Positions 49,499 to 57,849 of a DNA stretch of 64,000 nt are shown in pieces. Under the pieces are notes generated by a model, which had not been told where the DNA came from, ran no database searches, and saw nothing but the letters and a program-made list of their open reading frames with translations. Both the position numbers and the translations under genes were made by a program. The stretch covers positions 42,575 to 106,574 of the forward strand of contig JAKLJW010000014.1 of the NCBI GenBank assembly GCA_023150935.1, given 5' to 3'. Position 1 is the stretch's first letter. Each line of letters begins with the position of its first letter. The stretch is from Candidatus Binatia bacterium (GTDB lineage Bacteria; Desulfobacterota; Binatia; HRBIN30).

Positions 49499-50946
49499 CT
49501 GGAGCCCGTAATGTGCAACCCGATAAGCGGCCAGTACCAGTTGGCCAGGGCGTTGAAAGTAATCCAGGATACGACCGCGAGGAGAATCCCGGGTACGACC
49601 ATGTCGCGAGTCGTAAGGTGTCCGGACGAATACGCAATCGCGTTGGCCGGAGTGCCGATCGGCAGCGTGTAACCGAGGCCGGCCGGGACCGCGATCGTCA
49701 AAGCCATTACCCGCGGATCCATTCCGTACGCCGCGGCAATGCCCAGACTCACCGGCATCAGGAGCGCAACCACCGCCGAGTTGCTCATGGCTTCTGTCAG
49801 CACGATGCCGAGCAACGACAGGACCGCAATGACTTCCGTACCCGAGGTGGCCCAACGAGTAATGGTCACCTGCGCAATCCACGCGGCGGCCCCCGATTGA
49901 TTGATGGCCGAACCGAGGGAAATGGCGCCGCCATACATCAGTAGAACGCCCCAGTTGACGTAACCCTCGACTTCGCGCCACGTGACGAGGCCCAGCACGA
50001 ACAGTACCACCACGGCACCCAGGGCTATGTTTGCCAGGCCGAATTCCTCGCCGCCGACAATCCAGGCCGCCAGCGTGATCAGCATGATCCCGGCAATCGC
50101 GCCCTCGGTGTAGCGCATACGGCCGAGGGCCAGACTCTTGGCGCGCAACACCGCATCGGCCGCACGGACGTCTTCGACGTCGATGGGGAAGAATGCGACG
50201 ATCACGCAATAACAAATCGCCAACAGAACCACGACGAGCGGCAAAATCGCGACCGACCACTCGGCGAAGCTGAACGACAGGCCCGTGGACTCGCGAAGCA
50301 TGCCGATGGCCAGCGGCGCCCGGGCACCGCCGAGCATCGTGGCCACACCGCCAATCGTCGTCCCCCAGGCCAGCGCCAGAAACATGGCCTTGCCGTAATT
50401 GCTGCGGCCGCGACGCAGACCCAGCACCGCGACGATCTCCAAAACGATCGGGAAGTTCATCGCGGCAACGGCGTGTTCGGACATCAAGAAGGACATGACG
50501 GCATTCAGGATCAACACGCTGGTCAGCAGCATGCGCGGGCTCTTCCCGAAGCGCCGCAGGATGGTCAGCGCCAGCCGCGTGCTCAATCCCGACTTCATCA
50601 AACACGCGGCCAGGATGAATACGCCCAGAATGAAGAACACCGCCTCGTTGCCGAAAAGCGCATACGCTTTCGTGGCCGGCATGACCCCCGTCAGCGGCAA
50701 CATGATGATCGCCAGCACACCGGTGACCATCAATGGCAGGACGTCGAAAACCCAGTAGAACACGCACAAAGCGAAGATGGCGAGGGCCTTCTGACCCGCC
50801 ACGCTGAGGCCTTCCGGCGCCGGTAAAGCCAATACGAGGCCATAGAGTCCGATCCCGATGGCGACCAGCAGCGGACGCAGGCTGCGGCTGACGAGGACCA
50901 TCCAGAGCGGACGCGTGTCGATGACTATGTCCGGCGGTGTGGGCAT
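49495..50946 (-). CDS. DASS-family (SLC13) anion transporter, probable sulfate importer
   Basis: The 483-residue protein has 11-12 membrane segments of the divalent anion:Na+ symporter family. The blocks LPLTGVMPATKAYALFGNEAVFF (read across 20 residues), SFLMSEHAVAAMNFPIVL and TEAMSNSAVVALLMPVSLGIA match the twin SNT-like motifs; the second, MSNSA, is clear. Substrates of the family are sulfate, dicarboxylates and citrate. The neighbouring sat and cysM make sulfate the best guess. A longer open frame to 51165 overlaps the radical SAM gene and is rejected. Confidence 0.82.
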   Translation of the reverse strand: MPTPPDIVIDTRPLWMVLVSRSLRPLLVAIGIGLYGLVLALPAPEGLSVAGQKALAIFALCVFYWVFDVLPLMVTGVLAIIMLPLTGVMPATKAYALFGNEAVFFILGVFILAACLMKSGLSTRLALTILRRFGKSPRMLLTSVLILNAVMSFLMSEHAVAAMNFPIVLEIVAVLGLRRGRSNYGKAMFLALAWGTTIGGVATMLGGARAPLAIGMLRESTGLSFSFAEWSVAILPLVVVLLAICYCVIVAFFPIDVEDVRAADAVLRAKSLALGRMRYTEGAIAGIMLITLAAWIVGGEEFGLANIALGAVVVLFVLGLVTWREVEGYVNWGVLLMYGGAISLGSAINQSGAAAWIAQVTITRWATSGTEVIAVLSLLGIVLTEAMSNSAVVALLMPVSLGIAAAYGMDPRVMALTIAVPAGLGYTLPIGTPANAIAYSSGHLTTRDMVVPGILLAVVSWITFNALANWYWPLIGLHITGSR

Positions 50947-50986
50947 GGGGAAGCGCAAGTCGAGCCGGCGGTGGCGGTTACGAACC

Positions 50987-52210
50987 TCAGAGATGCGAGG
51001 AATCGAACGACTCGCTCGCCGTGCGCACACGGAGTTGCCGGCGCAGGCGGGCCAGATTCCGGGTTGCCAACGTGCCCAACCAGGAGCGGTAAAATTGCTG
51101 TCGGCGCACCTCCGCGCGGGCCTCGTCGCCGGCAAAGAAGCGCGCTTCCAGTGGCGTAACGGCAAAGCTCATGTCGCGCAGCCATCCCATGTTGATGCGA
51201 GCCCGGCGCACCGCGTGGAACAGATGCGTGTAGACCGGCGCGAGCCCGCTTGCCGTTTGCCCGCGCGACCGCAATGCGGCGCGGGCCAACACCAGCACCG
51301 GGACCACGCCCGCAGCCACCAGTGCGTCGATGCCTGCCGTCGTCGACTCCGGCGGCTCCAGCCCGACCGCCAGGTCGGTCCACACGGTTCCGCTCGGGAA
51401 CACTACCGCCGCGTGGCCGAGCGCATCGAGGATGCGCGCGCGCCCGATGCGCCCGGCGCGACCGGGACAGTACGCGGCGAACGCGCCCGCGGCGTAGGCT
51501 TCGAGGTTGTAACTGATGGCATCGACCCCCATCGCGTAGGTCCGGTGGATCCATCCGTGTTCCGTCGGCGGGTGCATTTGCACTGCCACCAGAGTGTCGA
51601 AATGTCGCTTCACGGCACGGACGTAAGGTTCCAGAAACGCGATGCCGGCGTCGGGCCCTTCGAACGGTCCGATGTTGAAGTACACGAACTCCGCTACGCC
51701 TTCTTCGAACGCGGCGCCCACCGCCTCGGTCACCTCCTCGGGCGAGAACGGGAAGAGGTCGTCGGGCGATCGGACTCCTCCCTCTGTACACAGAATGCAC
51801 GGCCCGCCCCGCAGGGCCATGCCGCACGAACCCCGGGGGTTGACGACCACACAGGTCCCTTGCACCCGGGCGACCTCGGCCAGTAATCGCCCACTCGTGG
51901 TGCGACGACCGTAGAACTCCGGCGGCGCGACGAGCCGCCCCGGAACCACTGCGCCGTCACGGCGCAGGTCGGCCCGGGTATCGACACCCTCTAACGCAAA
52001 CGGGGAAGAGCCCGCGACGGGATCGACGACCGGCGCGTTCACCCAGACGTCATCGTGCAACTGCAGTTCGACGCCGAGGGTTCCGTCGGATCGGGTCGGG
52101 GGCCCGCAGACGGTCGCTGCCGATGCCGCCAGCCCGGGGCTGAGCGTGACTCCGTGCCAGGCCAGGTCGACCTTCAGCAGGCCGGGATTAGCCGTAACCT
52201 CCGGGGGCAT
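50987..52210 (-). CDS. Radical SAM-like protein with unusual CX8CX2C motif
   Basis: From the ATG at 52210 the product is 407 residues. The centre looks like a BioB/Elp3-type TIM barrel (EGVAEFVYFNIGPFEGPDAG, HPPTEHGWIHRTYAMGVDAI, YNLEAYAAGAFAAYCPGR, GRARILDALGHAAVVFPSGT, GIDALVAAGVVPVLV). The cluster-binding Cys would be C129-x8-C138-x2-C141 instead of CX3CX2C. The C-terminal 90 residues are helical. It starts two bases after the E1-like gene's stop. Role unknown; a sulfur-insertion or carrier-modifying step is an inference from context. It could also be a non-SAM Fe-S TIM-barrel enzyme. Confidence 0.65.
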   Translation of the reverse strand: MPPEVTANPGLLKVDLAWHGVTLSPGLAASAATVCGPPTRSDGTLGVELQLHDDVWVNAPVVDPVAGSSPFALEGVDTRADLRRDGAVVPGRLVAPPEFYGRRTTSGRLLAEVARVQGTCVVVNPRGSCGMALRGGPCILCTEGGVRSPDDLFPFSPEEVTEAVGAAFEEGVAEFVYFNIGPFEGPDAGIAFLEPYVRAVKRHFDTLVAVQMHPPTEHGWIHRTYAMGVDAISYNLEAYAAGAFAAYCPGRAGRIGRARILDALGHAAVVFPSGTVWTDLAVGLEPPESTTAGIDALVAAGVVPVLVLARAALRSRGQTASGLAPVYTHLFHAVRRARINMGWLRDMSFAVTPLEARFFAGDEARAEVRRQQFYRSWLGTLATRNLARLRRQLRVRTASESFDSSHL

Positions 52211-52212
52211 GG

Positions 52213-52938
52213 TTACCGCCCAGGGGAGCGCACAGGAACGGGGGCGACGCTGCCGCCCGCACAGCTTCCCGCGGGGTTCAATGCCATCGCCGCCACCGTG
52301 CCGCAAGCGGCGTCGTAAGCGAGGCAGTTACTCCCCGGCGAGTCCGGCATCCCCAGTAGAACCTTCAGCGCTTCCGTAGCCAGAACTGCCCCGGTCCATG
52401 CCGTGGCAGCCGGAGCCAGCGTGGTATCGGCCGATCGTATCCCTTCGATCGCCTTACCGATGCAGGCCGGACAGGCGTGCGCACCTTCGTTCCCGGGATG
52501 GGGGAGCCCGACACGGGCGACCCATGCAAGGGGACCCTCGGAGTGGCCCCACAGCAGTGCCCGTTCGGCGGCAAAACAGGCCTCATATGCCGGCTCCAGC
52601 TCCGCCACGGTCCCAACGCATACCACCAGCGCGCACGTGGATGCGACGTTGCGGAGCGCTTCCGCATTCGGCGCGCCCGACCAGGTCTCGATCCGCGCAT
52701 CCGGGGCCGACCGGCCAGCCGCGGGCGGTTTCCGTGCAACGCGCACCAGTCGCCCGACTCCGGCCGCTGCCAGGTAGACGAGAGCCGTGTCGCCGGCGAC
52801 ATGATCGCCGACCACCACCACCGCCGTGCCCAACAATCTTTCCTGACCACGGCCGCCGACCGGCTGCAGAATGATCTGGCGGCTGTAACGTTCGATCTGC
52901 CGGTCCGTGAGCACGCCGATCCTCTCAGCCTGCTGCAA
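52213..52938 (-). CDS. Degenerate E1-like (ThiF/MoeB-fold) protein
   Basis: The 241-residue protein has the N-terminal RYSRQIILQPVGGRGQERLL of ThiF/MoeB/E1 proteins and a Rossmann start. The glycine loop GxGGLG is replaced by VVVVGDHVAG (near 41-49), the catalytic Arg/Lys/Asp set is not visible, and no TC-x-E-x-G active Cys is found. One zinc pair CPAC (C156, C159) remains. It overlaps cysM by 14 bases. I interpret it as a non-adenylating E1 partner of the catalytic E1-like protein at 54366, resembling the inactive half of heterodimeric eukaryotic E1s. A decaying paralogue is the alternative. Confidence 0.75.
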   Translation of the reverse strand: MQQAERIGVLTDRQIERYSRQIILQPVGGRGQERLLGTAVVVVGDHVAGDTALVYLAAAGVGRLVRVARKPPAAGRSAPDARIETWSGAPNAEALRNVASTCALVVCVGTVAELEPAYEACFAAERALLWGHSEGPLAWVARVGLPHPGNEGAHACPACIGKAIEGIRSADTTLAPAATAWTGAVLATEALKVLLGMPDSPGSNCLAYDAACGTVAAMALNPAGSCAGGSVAPVPVRSPGR

Positions 52939-53917
52939 TGCGTTGGCGGTACTCGCGCCAACCCACCCACAGGTTGGTGCTCAGATAGCGGTCCCCAAAG
53001 TCACAAAAGATCAGGACGACGACCCCGGAGTCCAGCTCGCGCGCAACCTGCAACGCGGCCACCATCGCCGCGCCGGAGGACTGGCCGACGACCAGACCTT
53101 CGTCGGCCGCAATGCGGTACACGGCCTCGTAAGCGGCGTCGGTCGAGACGCCGATCTTCCGGTCGAGTTCTTTCTCCTGATAAATCCCCGGCACGATCGA
53201 GCTGGCCATGTGCTTGAGTCCCTCGATGCCGTGCCAGGCATCGTCAGGTTCCGCAGCGCACACCTGAATGGCGGGGTTGCGCTCTTTGAGGTACCGCCCC
53301 GTGCCCATGATTGTACCGCCGGTGCCGATCCCGGCCACGAAATGGGTCACGGTTCCGGCGGTCGCCGCCCAGATCTCCGGTCCCGTGCTCTCGTAATGGG
53401 CCAGAGGGTTCACCGGGTTGAAGTACTGGTTCGGCTTAAAATATCGGTCGCCCTCCCGTTCGAGGATCGACCGGCAGAGAAGGATCGCCCCGTCGGAGCC
53501 TTCGAGCGGGTCGCTGTAGATTACGCGAGCGCCGTACGCCTGCACGATCTGCTTGCGTTCGCGACTGACGTTGGCCGGCATTACCAGTTCGACCGGATAG
53601 CCGAGCGCCGCACCGGCCATCGCCAGAGCGATGCCGGTGTTGCCCGAGGTCGAGTCGATGATCGCCTTCCCGGGGCGTAACTGCCCGGTCCGCAGTCCGT
53701 CCCGTACCATCCACACCGCCGGCCGGTCCTTGACCGAGCCGCCGGGGTTGAATCCCTCGAGTTTTGCCAGCAGACGCACTCGCGGAGATACGCCGTCGCG
53801 GAACCGCTGAATTTCCACCAACGGTGTATTGCCGACCAGGTCGAGGATGGAGCCGGCCCGGGCGGGGCGCTCCGACGCTTGCGCCGCCCGCGGCTGCCCG
53901 GCCCGGGTACCTGCCAC
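52925..53917 (-). CDS. cysM: Cysteine synthase, CysM (O-phosphoserine/CysO-dependent) type
   Basis: The 330-residue fold-II PLP enzyme has the lysine K63 in PGGSVKDRPAV, the substrate loop STSGNTGIALAMAG, and PLP-phosphate loop GIGTGGTIMGTGRYL near 190-204. KLEGFNPGGSVKDRPAV and HFVAGIGTGGTIMGTGR match mycobacterial CysM, which uses O-phosphoserine and the thiocarboxylate of CysO, better than CysK. The gene sits next to a CysO-like gene with a 3-base gap, as in mycobacteria. Confidence 0.9.
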   Translation of the reverse strand: MAGTRAGQPRAAQASERPARAGSILDLVGNTPLVEIQRFRDGVSPRVRLLAKLEGFNPGGSVKDRPAVWMVRDGLRTGQLRPGKAIIDSTSGNTGIALAMAGAALGYPVELVMPANVSRERKQIVQAYGARVIYSDPLEGSDGAILLCRSILEREGDRYFKPNQYFNPVNPLAHYESTGPEIWAATAGTVTHFVAGIGTGGTIMGTGRYLKERNPAIQVCAAEPDDAWHGIEGLKHMASSIVPGIYQEKELDRKIGVSTDAAYEAVYRIAADEGLVVGQSSGAAMVAALQVARELDSGVVVLIFCDFGDRYLSTNLWVGWREYRQRIAAG

Positions 53918-53920
53918 CGT

Positions 53921-54196
53921 TCACCCTCCGGCGATCGCCGGCACGATCGAGATCTCGTCGCCGTCTTTCACCACGGTGTCGAGGCTGCTGAGGAACCGAA
54001 TGTCGTCCCCGTTCACGTAGATATTGACGAAGCGGCGCACGCGGCCCTGTTCGTCGCAGAGGCGCTCTTTGATGCCGGGGTAGCGCTGCTCGAGGTCGTC
54101 GACGACCCTGCCGATCGTGTCGCCCGCAAGGCTAACCTCTTCGGCGCCTCCGGTGAAGCGGCGTAAAGGGGTTGGAATTCGCACGCGGACACTCAT
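53921..54196 (-). CDS. cysO: CysO-like ubiquitin-fold sulfur carrier protein
   Basis: The 91-residue MoaD/ThiS-fold protein ends in the diglycine tail VPAIAGG that would carry the thiocarboxylate. It starts [20 protein letters not shown] and has [15 protein letters not shown], both very close to mycobacterial CysO. The carrier delivers sulfide to CysM after adenylation by an E1-like enzyme. No JAMM protease (Mec+) that would free the cysteine from the carrier is visible in the window. Confidence 0.92.
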   Translation of the reverse strand: MSVRVRIPTPLRRFTGGAEEVSLAGDTIGRVVDDLEQRYPGIKERLCDEQGRVRRFVNIYVNGDDIRFLSSLDTVVKDGDEISIVPAIAGG

Positions 54197-54365
54197 GCTC
54201 CCTCTCCTTATGACGGACCGCACGGTGGGTCCGTGTGTGCAGGTGCGAGGCCAACGGCCGCAGCGAGGTTCGCGTACCGTGCCCGTAATCGCCAGCCTGC
54301 CAGAGTTCTCGCTACTATAAGTCCGCGACCGAGCGAAAGCCAAGCCGGGCCGCGCACCCGATCGC

Positions 54366-55118
54366 TCAGGCGTCCGCTCCGGAATCGACGCCGGCACCGG
54401 TGCTCCCGACTCCCGGCTCCGTTCCGCAGGCACCGCAGGCCGGGTTGCGCGCGAGCGCTATCGTGCGCCAACGTCGGCGCACGGCGTCGCAGGTCAGCAG
54501 CCGATTGCCGACTCCAAGACCGAGGAGGTAGCGCAGTGCCTCGGCCGCTTGCAGCGCGCCGATGATGCCCGCAACGGGCCCGAGTATGCCCGTCTCCTGA
54601 CAGGTTGGAACCTCGCCGTCCCCCGGGCACACCGGGAACAGGCAGCGCAGGCAGGCCGTACGGTGCGGCAGGACGGTGAGCACCTGGCCCTCGAATCCGA
54701 CGACCCCGGCGTGGACAAAGGGTATCCCCGCCGCGACTGCCGCGTCGTTCACGAGGTACTTCGCGCTGGCCCGATCGGTCCCGTCAATCGCCACCTGAAA
54801 GCGTGGGAGGATGTCCGGTGCATTGCCCGGAGTCACGTATTCGCCGATGGTTGTGAAGTGGGTCGACGGGTATTGCGATCGGAGATGAGCGGCCGCGGCG
54901 GTAGCCTTCGGTCGGCCGATATCGGCGTCGTCGAATAAGACCTGACGGGGTAGGTTCGACAGCTCCACGACGTCGCCGTCGATCAAACCGACGGTGCCAA
55001 CTCCCGCGCGGGCGAGAACCGCGGCTGCCGGGCAGCCGAGACCGCCTACTCCGATGATGAGCACACGGCTGGCGCACAGCCTGTCACGCGGCGTCACGTT
55101 GCCTTCAGTAAGCCCCAC
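54366..55118 (-). CDS. Catalytic E1-like sulfur-carrier adenylyltransferase (MoeB/ThiF type)
   Basis: From the GTG at 55118 the product is about 250 residues. It keeps the nucleotide loop [10 protein letters not shown] (19-28), [18 protein letters not shown] with the catalytic Arg and Lys, [15 protein letters not shown] with the catalytic Asp, two zinc pairs (CLRC and C-terminal CGAC) and the reactive Cys in [12 protein letters not shown]. It would adenylate the CysO tail. The usual N-terminal RYSRQ helix is missing here but present in the degenerate partner. Starts at 55097 (GTG) or upstream are possible; the first 14 bases overlap bamD. Confidence 0.88.
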   Translation of the reverse strand: MGLTEGNVTPRDRLCASRVLIIGVGGLGCPAAAVLARAGVGTVGLIDGDVVELSNLPRQVLFDDADIGRPKATAAAAHLRSQYPSTHFTTIGEYVTPGNAPDILPRFQVAIDGTDRASAKYLVNDAAVAAGIPFVHAGVVGFEGQVLTVLPHRTACLRCLFPVCPGDGEVPTCQETGILGPVAGIIGALQAAEALRYLLGLGVGNRLLTCDAVRRRWRTIALARNPACGACGTEPGVGSTGAGVDSGADA

Positions 55119-56061
55119 CGCGCCCGAACGGGCTTCCCCCGCCACCGAACGGTCCACCGCCCTGGCCGAACCCTCCCGGTGAGCCTGCTCCCGCAAGTCC
55201 GGGGCGTGGCGGCTTCGCACTCAGATCCGGCATGCGGATCGGCTCGATGTCCAGGGTACTGCGCTGCCTGCCGTTGGCGGCGAGCAAGGCGCCGAGCGGG
55301 TCGCCGCCCCCGGTGGCCGGCAAGTCGGCCGGTAGCTTTGCCAGTTCTTCTTCGGCTCGCGGCAACTCCGGACTCGTGGGTTGGGCGTCAATCAAGGCGA
55401 GGTAGGCGAGTGCCGCCTGTTCGGGTCGTTTCTGACTGCCGTAGTAGTTGCCCAGCTCGATCAGCGCCTCGGCCGCGGCCGGCGTCTCCTGATAGCGCGA
55501 GGCCAAAGTCAGCATGCGCACTTCGGCGGCGCGGAAGTTTTCGCGCCTCCTGTAGAAATTGGCGACGTACAGATCGTGCGCAGCCAGCCGATCGCGGCAT
55601 TCCGCCAGACGTTCGCGGGCGAGCTCGGCAAACGGACTGTCGGGATACTGGCGGGACACCGTCAGGAAATACGTATGCGCATTACGCGCGGCGGTTTGGT
55701 CGCGGTCTAAGGTGTTCATCTGCCGCAGGTAGCACATCCCCAGATAGTACCCGACAAACGGTAGATTCGGGCTGGTCGGGTGACGGCGCTGGAAATCGGT
55801 CAGAGCCACGACCGCCTCCGGGTAACTTCCGGCCAGATAATAGGCGTGCGCAATTCTGAGTTCGGCTTCCTCGCTGTGCTCGCTGAACGGGTGTTGGTCG
55901 AGCAATTCGTTGAATTGCTCGATAGCCATGTCCAATGCGCCCGTGCGGAAGCTGTCGTTCGCGGTCGTGAAGTACTGCTCCGACGTCTGCCCTTTCTTGC
56001 CCGCGCACCCGGCGAGGGCCGCGGCGGCAAGTGCCAAGCCGATGATGATGACCGTTCTCAT
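55105..56061 (-). CDS. bamD: Outer membrane assembly lipoprotein BamD with Gly-rich tail
   Basis: The 318-residue protein has a lipobox LAGC (C19) and about five TPR repeats (residues 27-235), with the BamD/YfiO pattern YFTTANDSFRTGALDMAIEQ and FNELLDQHPFSEHSEEAELR. BamD is an essential part of the beta-barrel assembly complex on the periplasmic face of the outer membrane. Residues 280-318 form a Gly/Pro/Phe-rich tail (repeats of GGG-SPFG type) that is unusual for BamD and may be disordered. Confidence 0.88.
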   Translation of the reverse strand: MRTVIIIGLALAAAALAGCAGKKGQTSEQYFTTANDSFRTGALDMAIEQFNELLDQHPFSEHSEEAELRIAHAYYLAGSYPEAVVALTDFQRRHPTSPNLPFVGYYLGMCYLRQMNTLDRDQTAARNAHTYFLTVSRQYPDSPFAELARERLAECRDRLAAHDLYVANFYRRRENFRAAEVRMLTLASRYQETPAAAEALIELGNYYGSQKRPEQAALAYLALIDAQPTSPELPRAEEELAKLPADLPATGGGDPLGALLAANGRQRSTLDIEPIRMPDLSAKPPRPGLAGAGSPGGFGQGGGPFGGGGSPFGRGGAY

Positions 56062-56091
56062 TAGGTGGAAATTATGCCTGACGCGATCGCC

Positions 56092-56799
56092 TTACAGCAA
56101 GATCGTCCAGACACGGCCGGCGTCCCACAACCTGGCTTGCACGTCTGGCCAAACCTCCCACAACGAGTCCCCGAGGAGCTGCCGGGGTGCCTCGGCACCG
56201 TAGAAGATGAGCAGACCGCAATCGTAGCGCCAGCTACGCGACGGGTCGCCCGTGGTCGCAACGTACATGGCAACCCGGTACACGGCGCGGTCCAGCTCGG
56301 ACCGGTCTCCGTCGTAGACGATCTCGCCGGCGGCCCCGAACGGCAGAGGGTGCTGCAATCGGAAACCCGGCGCGATGGCCCTGGTTGGCGCCTTGATGAC
56401 CGCACGCCGGCTATCGACGATCTCCGGGACGGCGGCGGCGAGACGGTCGAAGGTGCGCTCGACGAACGGGAGCGACGGGCCGATAGCGGTTTCGTGCTGG
56501 GTCGGCCCTCGCTCGGGGCCCTCGTAACGGAACACGTTGAAGGGCTCCGTGCGTATCTCGCGACGGCGACACCAGGCGGCCACCGCTGTGTCGATGCGGT
56601 CGTACAGGATGCGCTGCCGGAACACGGCGCCGGCGTCAAAACGCTTGCGGGTGCGTCCGGCATGCTCGGCCTGCGCCTTGTCGATCAGGAGGCGCACACA
56701 GCGCCGGTCGCTCACCACCTCGTCGTCGGCCAGACCCGCACCCAGGGCTTCGAAAAAAGCGCGTCCACTTTCGCGGCGCGCGTCGAGCGGGGTCGGCAT
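56092..56799 (-). CDS. Hypothetical protein, no recognised family
   Basis: The 235-residue soluble protein has a mixed alpha/beta profile with several Asp/Arg-rich blocks (IDTAVAAWCRRREIRTEPF, GDPSRSWRYDCGLLIFYG). I see no signal peptide, membrane helix or catalytic motif I can name. It is four bases downstream of the ferritin-like gene on the same strand, so they are probably co-transcribed. Codon use matches neighbours. Confidence 0.6.
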   Translation of the reverse strand: MPTPLDARRESGRAFFEALGAGLADDEVVSDRRCVRLLIDKAQAEHAGRTRKRFDAGAVFRQRILYDRIDTAVAAWCRRREIRTEPFNVFRYEGPERGPTQHETAIGPSLPFVERTFDRLAAAVPEIVDSRRAVIKAPTRAIAPGFRLQHPLPFGAAGEIVYDGDRSELDRAVYRVAMYVATTGDPSRSWRYDCGLLIFYGAEAPRQLLGDSLWEVWPDVQARLWDAGRVWTILL

Positions 56800-56802
56800 G
56801 CT

Positions 56803-57291
56803 TCAAGTACGGTGTCGGCGCGCGGCACCCCGGCGACGGCCGGCCAGACCCGCCGATGCCACCGGCTCCGGACGCGCACCGAGGGCAGCCTCGATCCGCT
56901 CCGAAAGCAGCTTGAAAGCCGGTTCGCCCTGCAACACGAGATCGTCGTAGAGCTCCTCGAGGTCGGCCTGCTCCAGGGCGACCGCCACCGCCAGCGCATC
57001 GTCCAGCGTGGCCGCCCCGGAAGCTCTTTCCTCCAGGCGCTTCAGATCGGCATCGAGGTTGTCCAGTCGCACGCTGTACTCGGGCAGGAACGGTCCGTCC
57101 CGGTCTTCTTCCTGGAACGACGCCAACTCGCGGCGCAGCACGTCGGAATGCGTTTCCTCTTCGAGCGCCAGCTCGCGCCAGAGGCGGACCCGATCCGGAT
57201 CGCCGGCGAACCGCTCCGCCAGATGCCGGTAGACCCTCGCCGTGCGACCGGCAAGGTTACTGCAGCGCTCCAGGATGTCGACGATGTACAC
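56803..57291 (-). CDS. Ferritin-like (rubrerythrin-type) diiron-fold protein
   Basis: The 162-residue four-helix protein has E45-x2-H48 in LALEEETHSDVL and a second EQ-x-D-x-EE helix (VALEQADLEELYDDLVLQGE), as expected for a ferritin-like diiron site. No rubredoxin domain is attached. The basic C-terminal tail (RRRGAARRHR) is unusual. Its role could be peroxide or iron stress; the family assignment is by pattern only. Confidence 0.65.
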   Translation of the reverse strand: MYIVDILERCSNLAGRTARVYRHLAERFAGDPDRVRLWRELALEEETHSDVLRRELASFQEEDRDGPFLPEYSVRLDNLDADLKRLEERASGAATLDDALAVAVALEQADLEELYDDLVLQGEPAFKLLSERIEAALGARPEPVASAGLAGRRRGAARRHRT

Positions 57292-57392
57292 TGCGAACCT
57301 CCCGCCGGCTATGCGTGACCGGTCTGTACCCGGTGAGCTTTACCGAATTCACGCCGACCTTCAACCTCGTTGCGGTCGCCGATGTTCGGCCG

Positions 57393-57431
57393 GAAAAACC
57401 AAGGGCCCCGCTGCCGACGGGGCCCTTGGGA
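57393..57431 (-). terminator. Rho-independent terminator after tRNA-Gly
   Basis: On the minus strand CCAAGGGCCCCG pairs with CGGGGCCCTTGG around a seven-base loop and is followed by TTTTT. It starts four bases after the tRNA 3' end. Confidence 0.88.
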
Positions 57432-57434
57432 ACA

Positions 57435-57508
57435 AGCGGGCGACCGGGATCGAACCGGCGACCTTATGCTTGGCAAGCATACGCTCTAGCCAGCTGAGCT
57501 ACGCCCGC
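57435..57508 (-). tRNA. tRNA-Gly (anticodon GCC)
   Basis: The minus-strand sequence folds as a cloverleaf: acceptor GCGGGCG/CGCCCGC, anticodon stem TATGC/GCATA around loop TTGCCAA (GCC reads glycine codons GGC/GGU), and T-loop GGTTCGATCCC. No CCA is encoded, so tRNA nucleotidyltransferase must add it. Confidence 0.95.
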
Positions 57509-57521
57509 GTAACGATCACCT

Positions 57522-57550
57522 CGCATAGCGAAGTAGCGTTGCAGTGTAAA
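57522..57550 (-). promoter_or_regulatory. Candidate tRNA-Gly promoter
   Basis: On the minus strand TTTACA (57545-57550) and TATGCG (57522-57527) are 17 bases apart and end 13 bases before the tRNA 5' end. Confidence 0.4.
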
Positions 57551-57611
57551 GCGCCGGACGATACCCGTCACCGGCCAGGCCGAGCTATCTCGAATCGTTC
57601 ATGAATCTGGC

Positions 57612-57738
57612 GGCGCGCGTCGATACGGCCCCGGAAGGAACGGACCCTACCCCTGAATTAACGGGTCGATTCGTCCAATCCGGGCCACCCAACGTTAAAG
57701 CTGAGTAGCGTCTTCCCCTTGGAGGCGCATATCGAGGG
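57612..57738. repeat. Dispersed repeat, copy C
   Basis: It aligns with copy B at 5878-5995 over the blocks GATACGGCCCCG, CGGGTCGATT, TCCAATCCGGG, GAGTAGCG and ATATCGAGG. Copy A at 5122 matches only the end. The copies are about 52 kb apart. Confidence 0.55.
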
Positions 57739-57849
57739 GTGAGCGGGTCGGCGCCAACAATTGGTCCCGGGCACTGCCCGCGCCGAGGGGATCTGTGCTT
57801 GACTCCGGCCCCGATCGAATACCGTCAAGGCTCAACCGTCCAAAGCGGC

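Larger units (their letters stand above)
57509..57849. other. Gene-free interval with tRNA promoter and repeat copy C
   Basis: The 341 bases between tRNA-Gly and the next gene hold the candidate tRNA promoter, a dispersed repeat (57612-57738) and nothing else recognisable. Confidence 0.5.
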
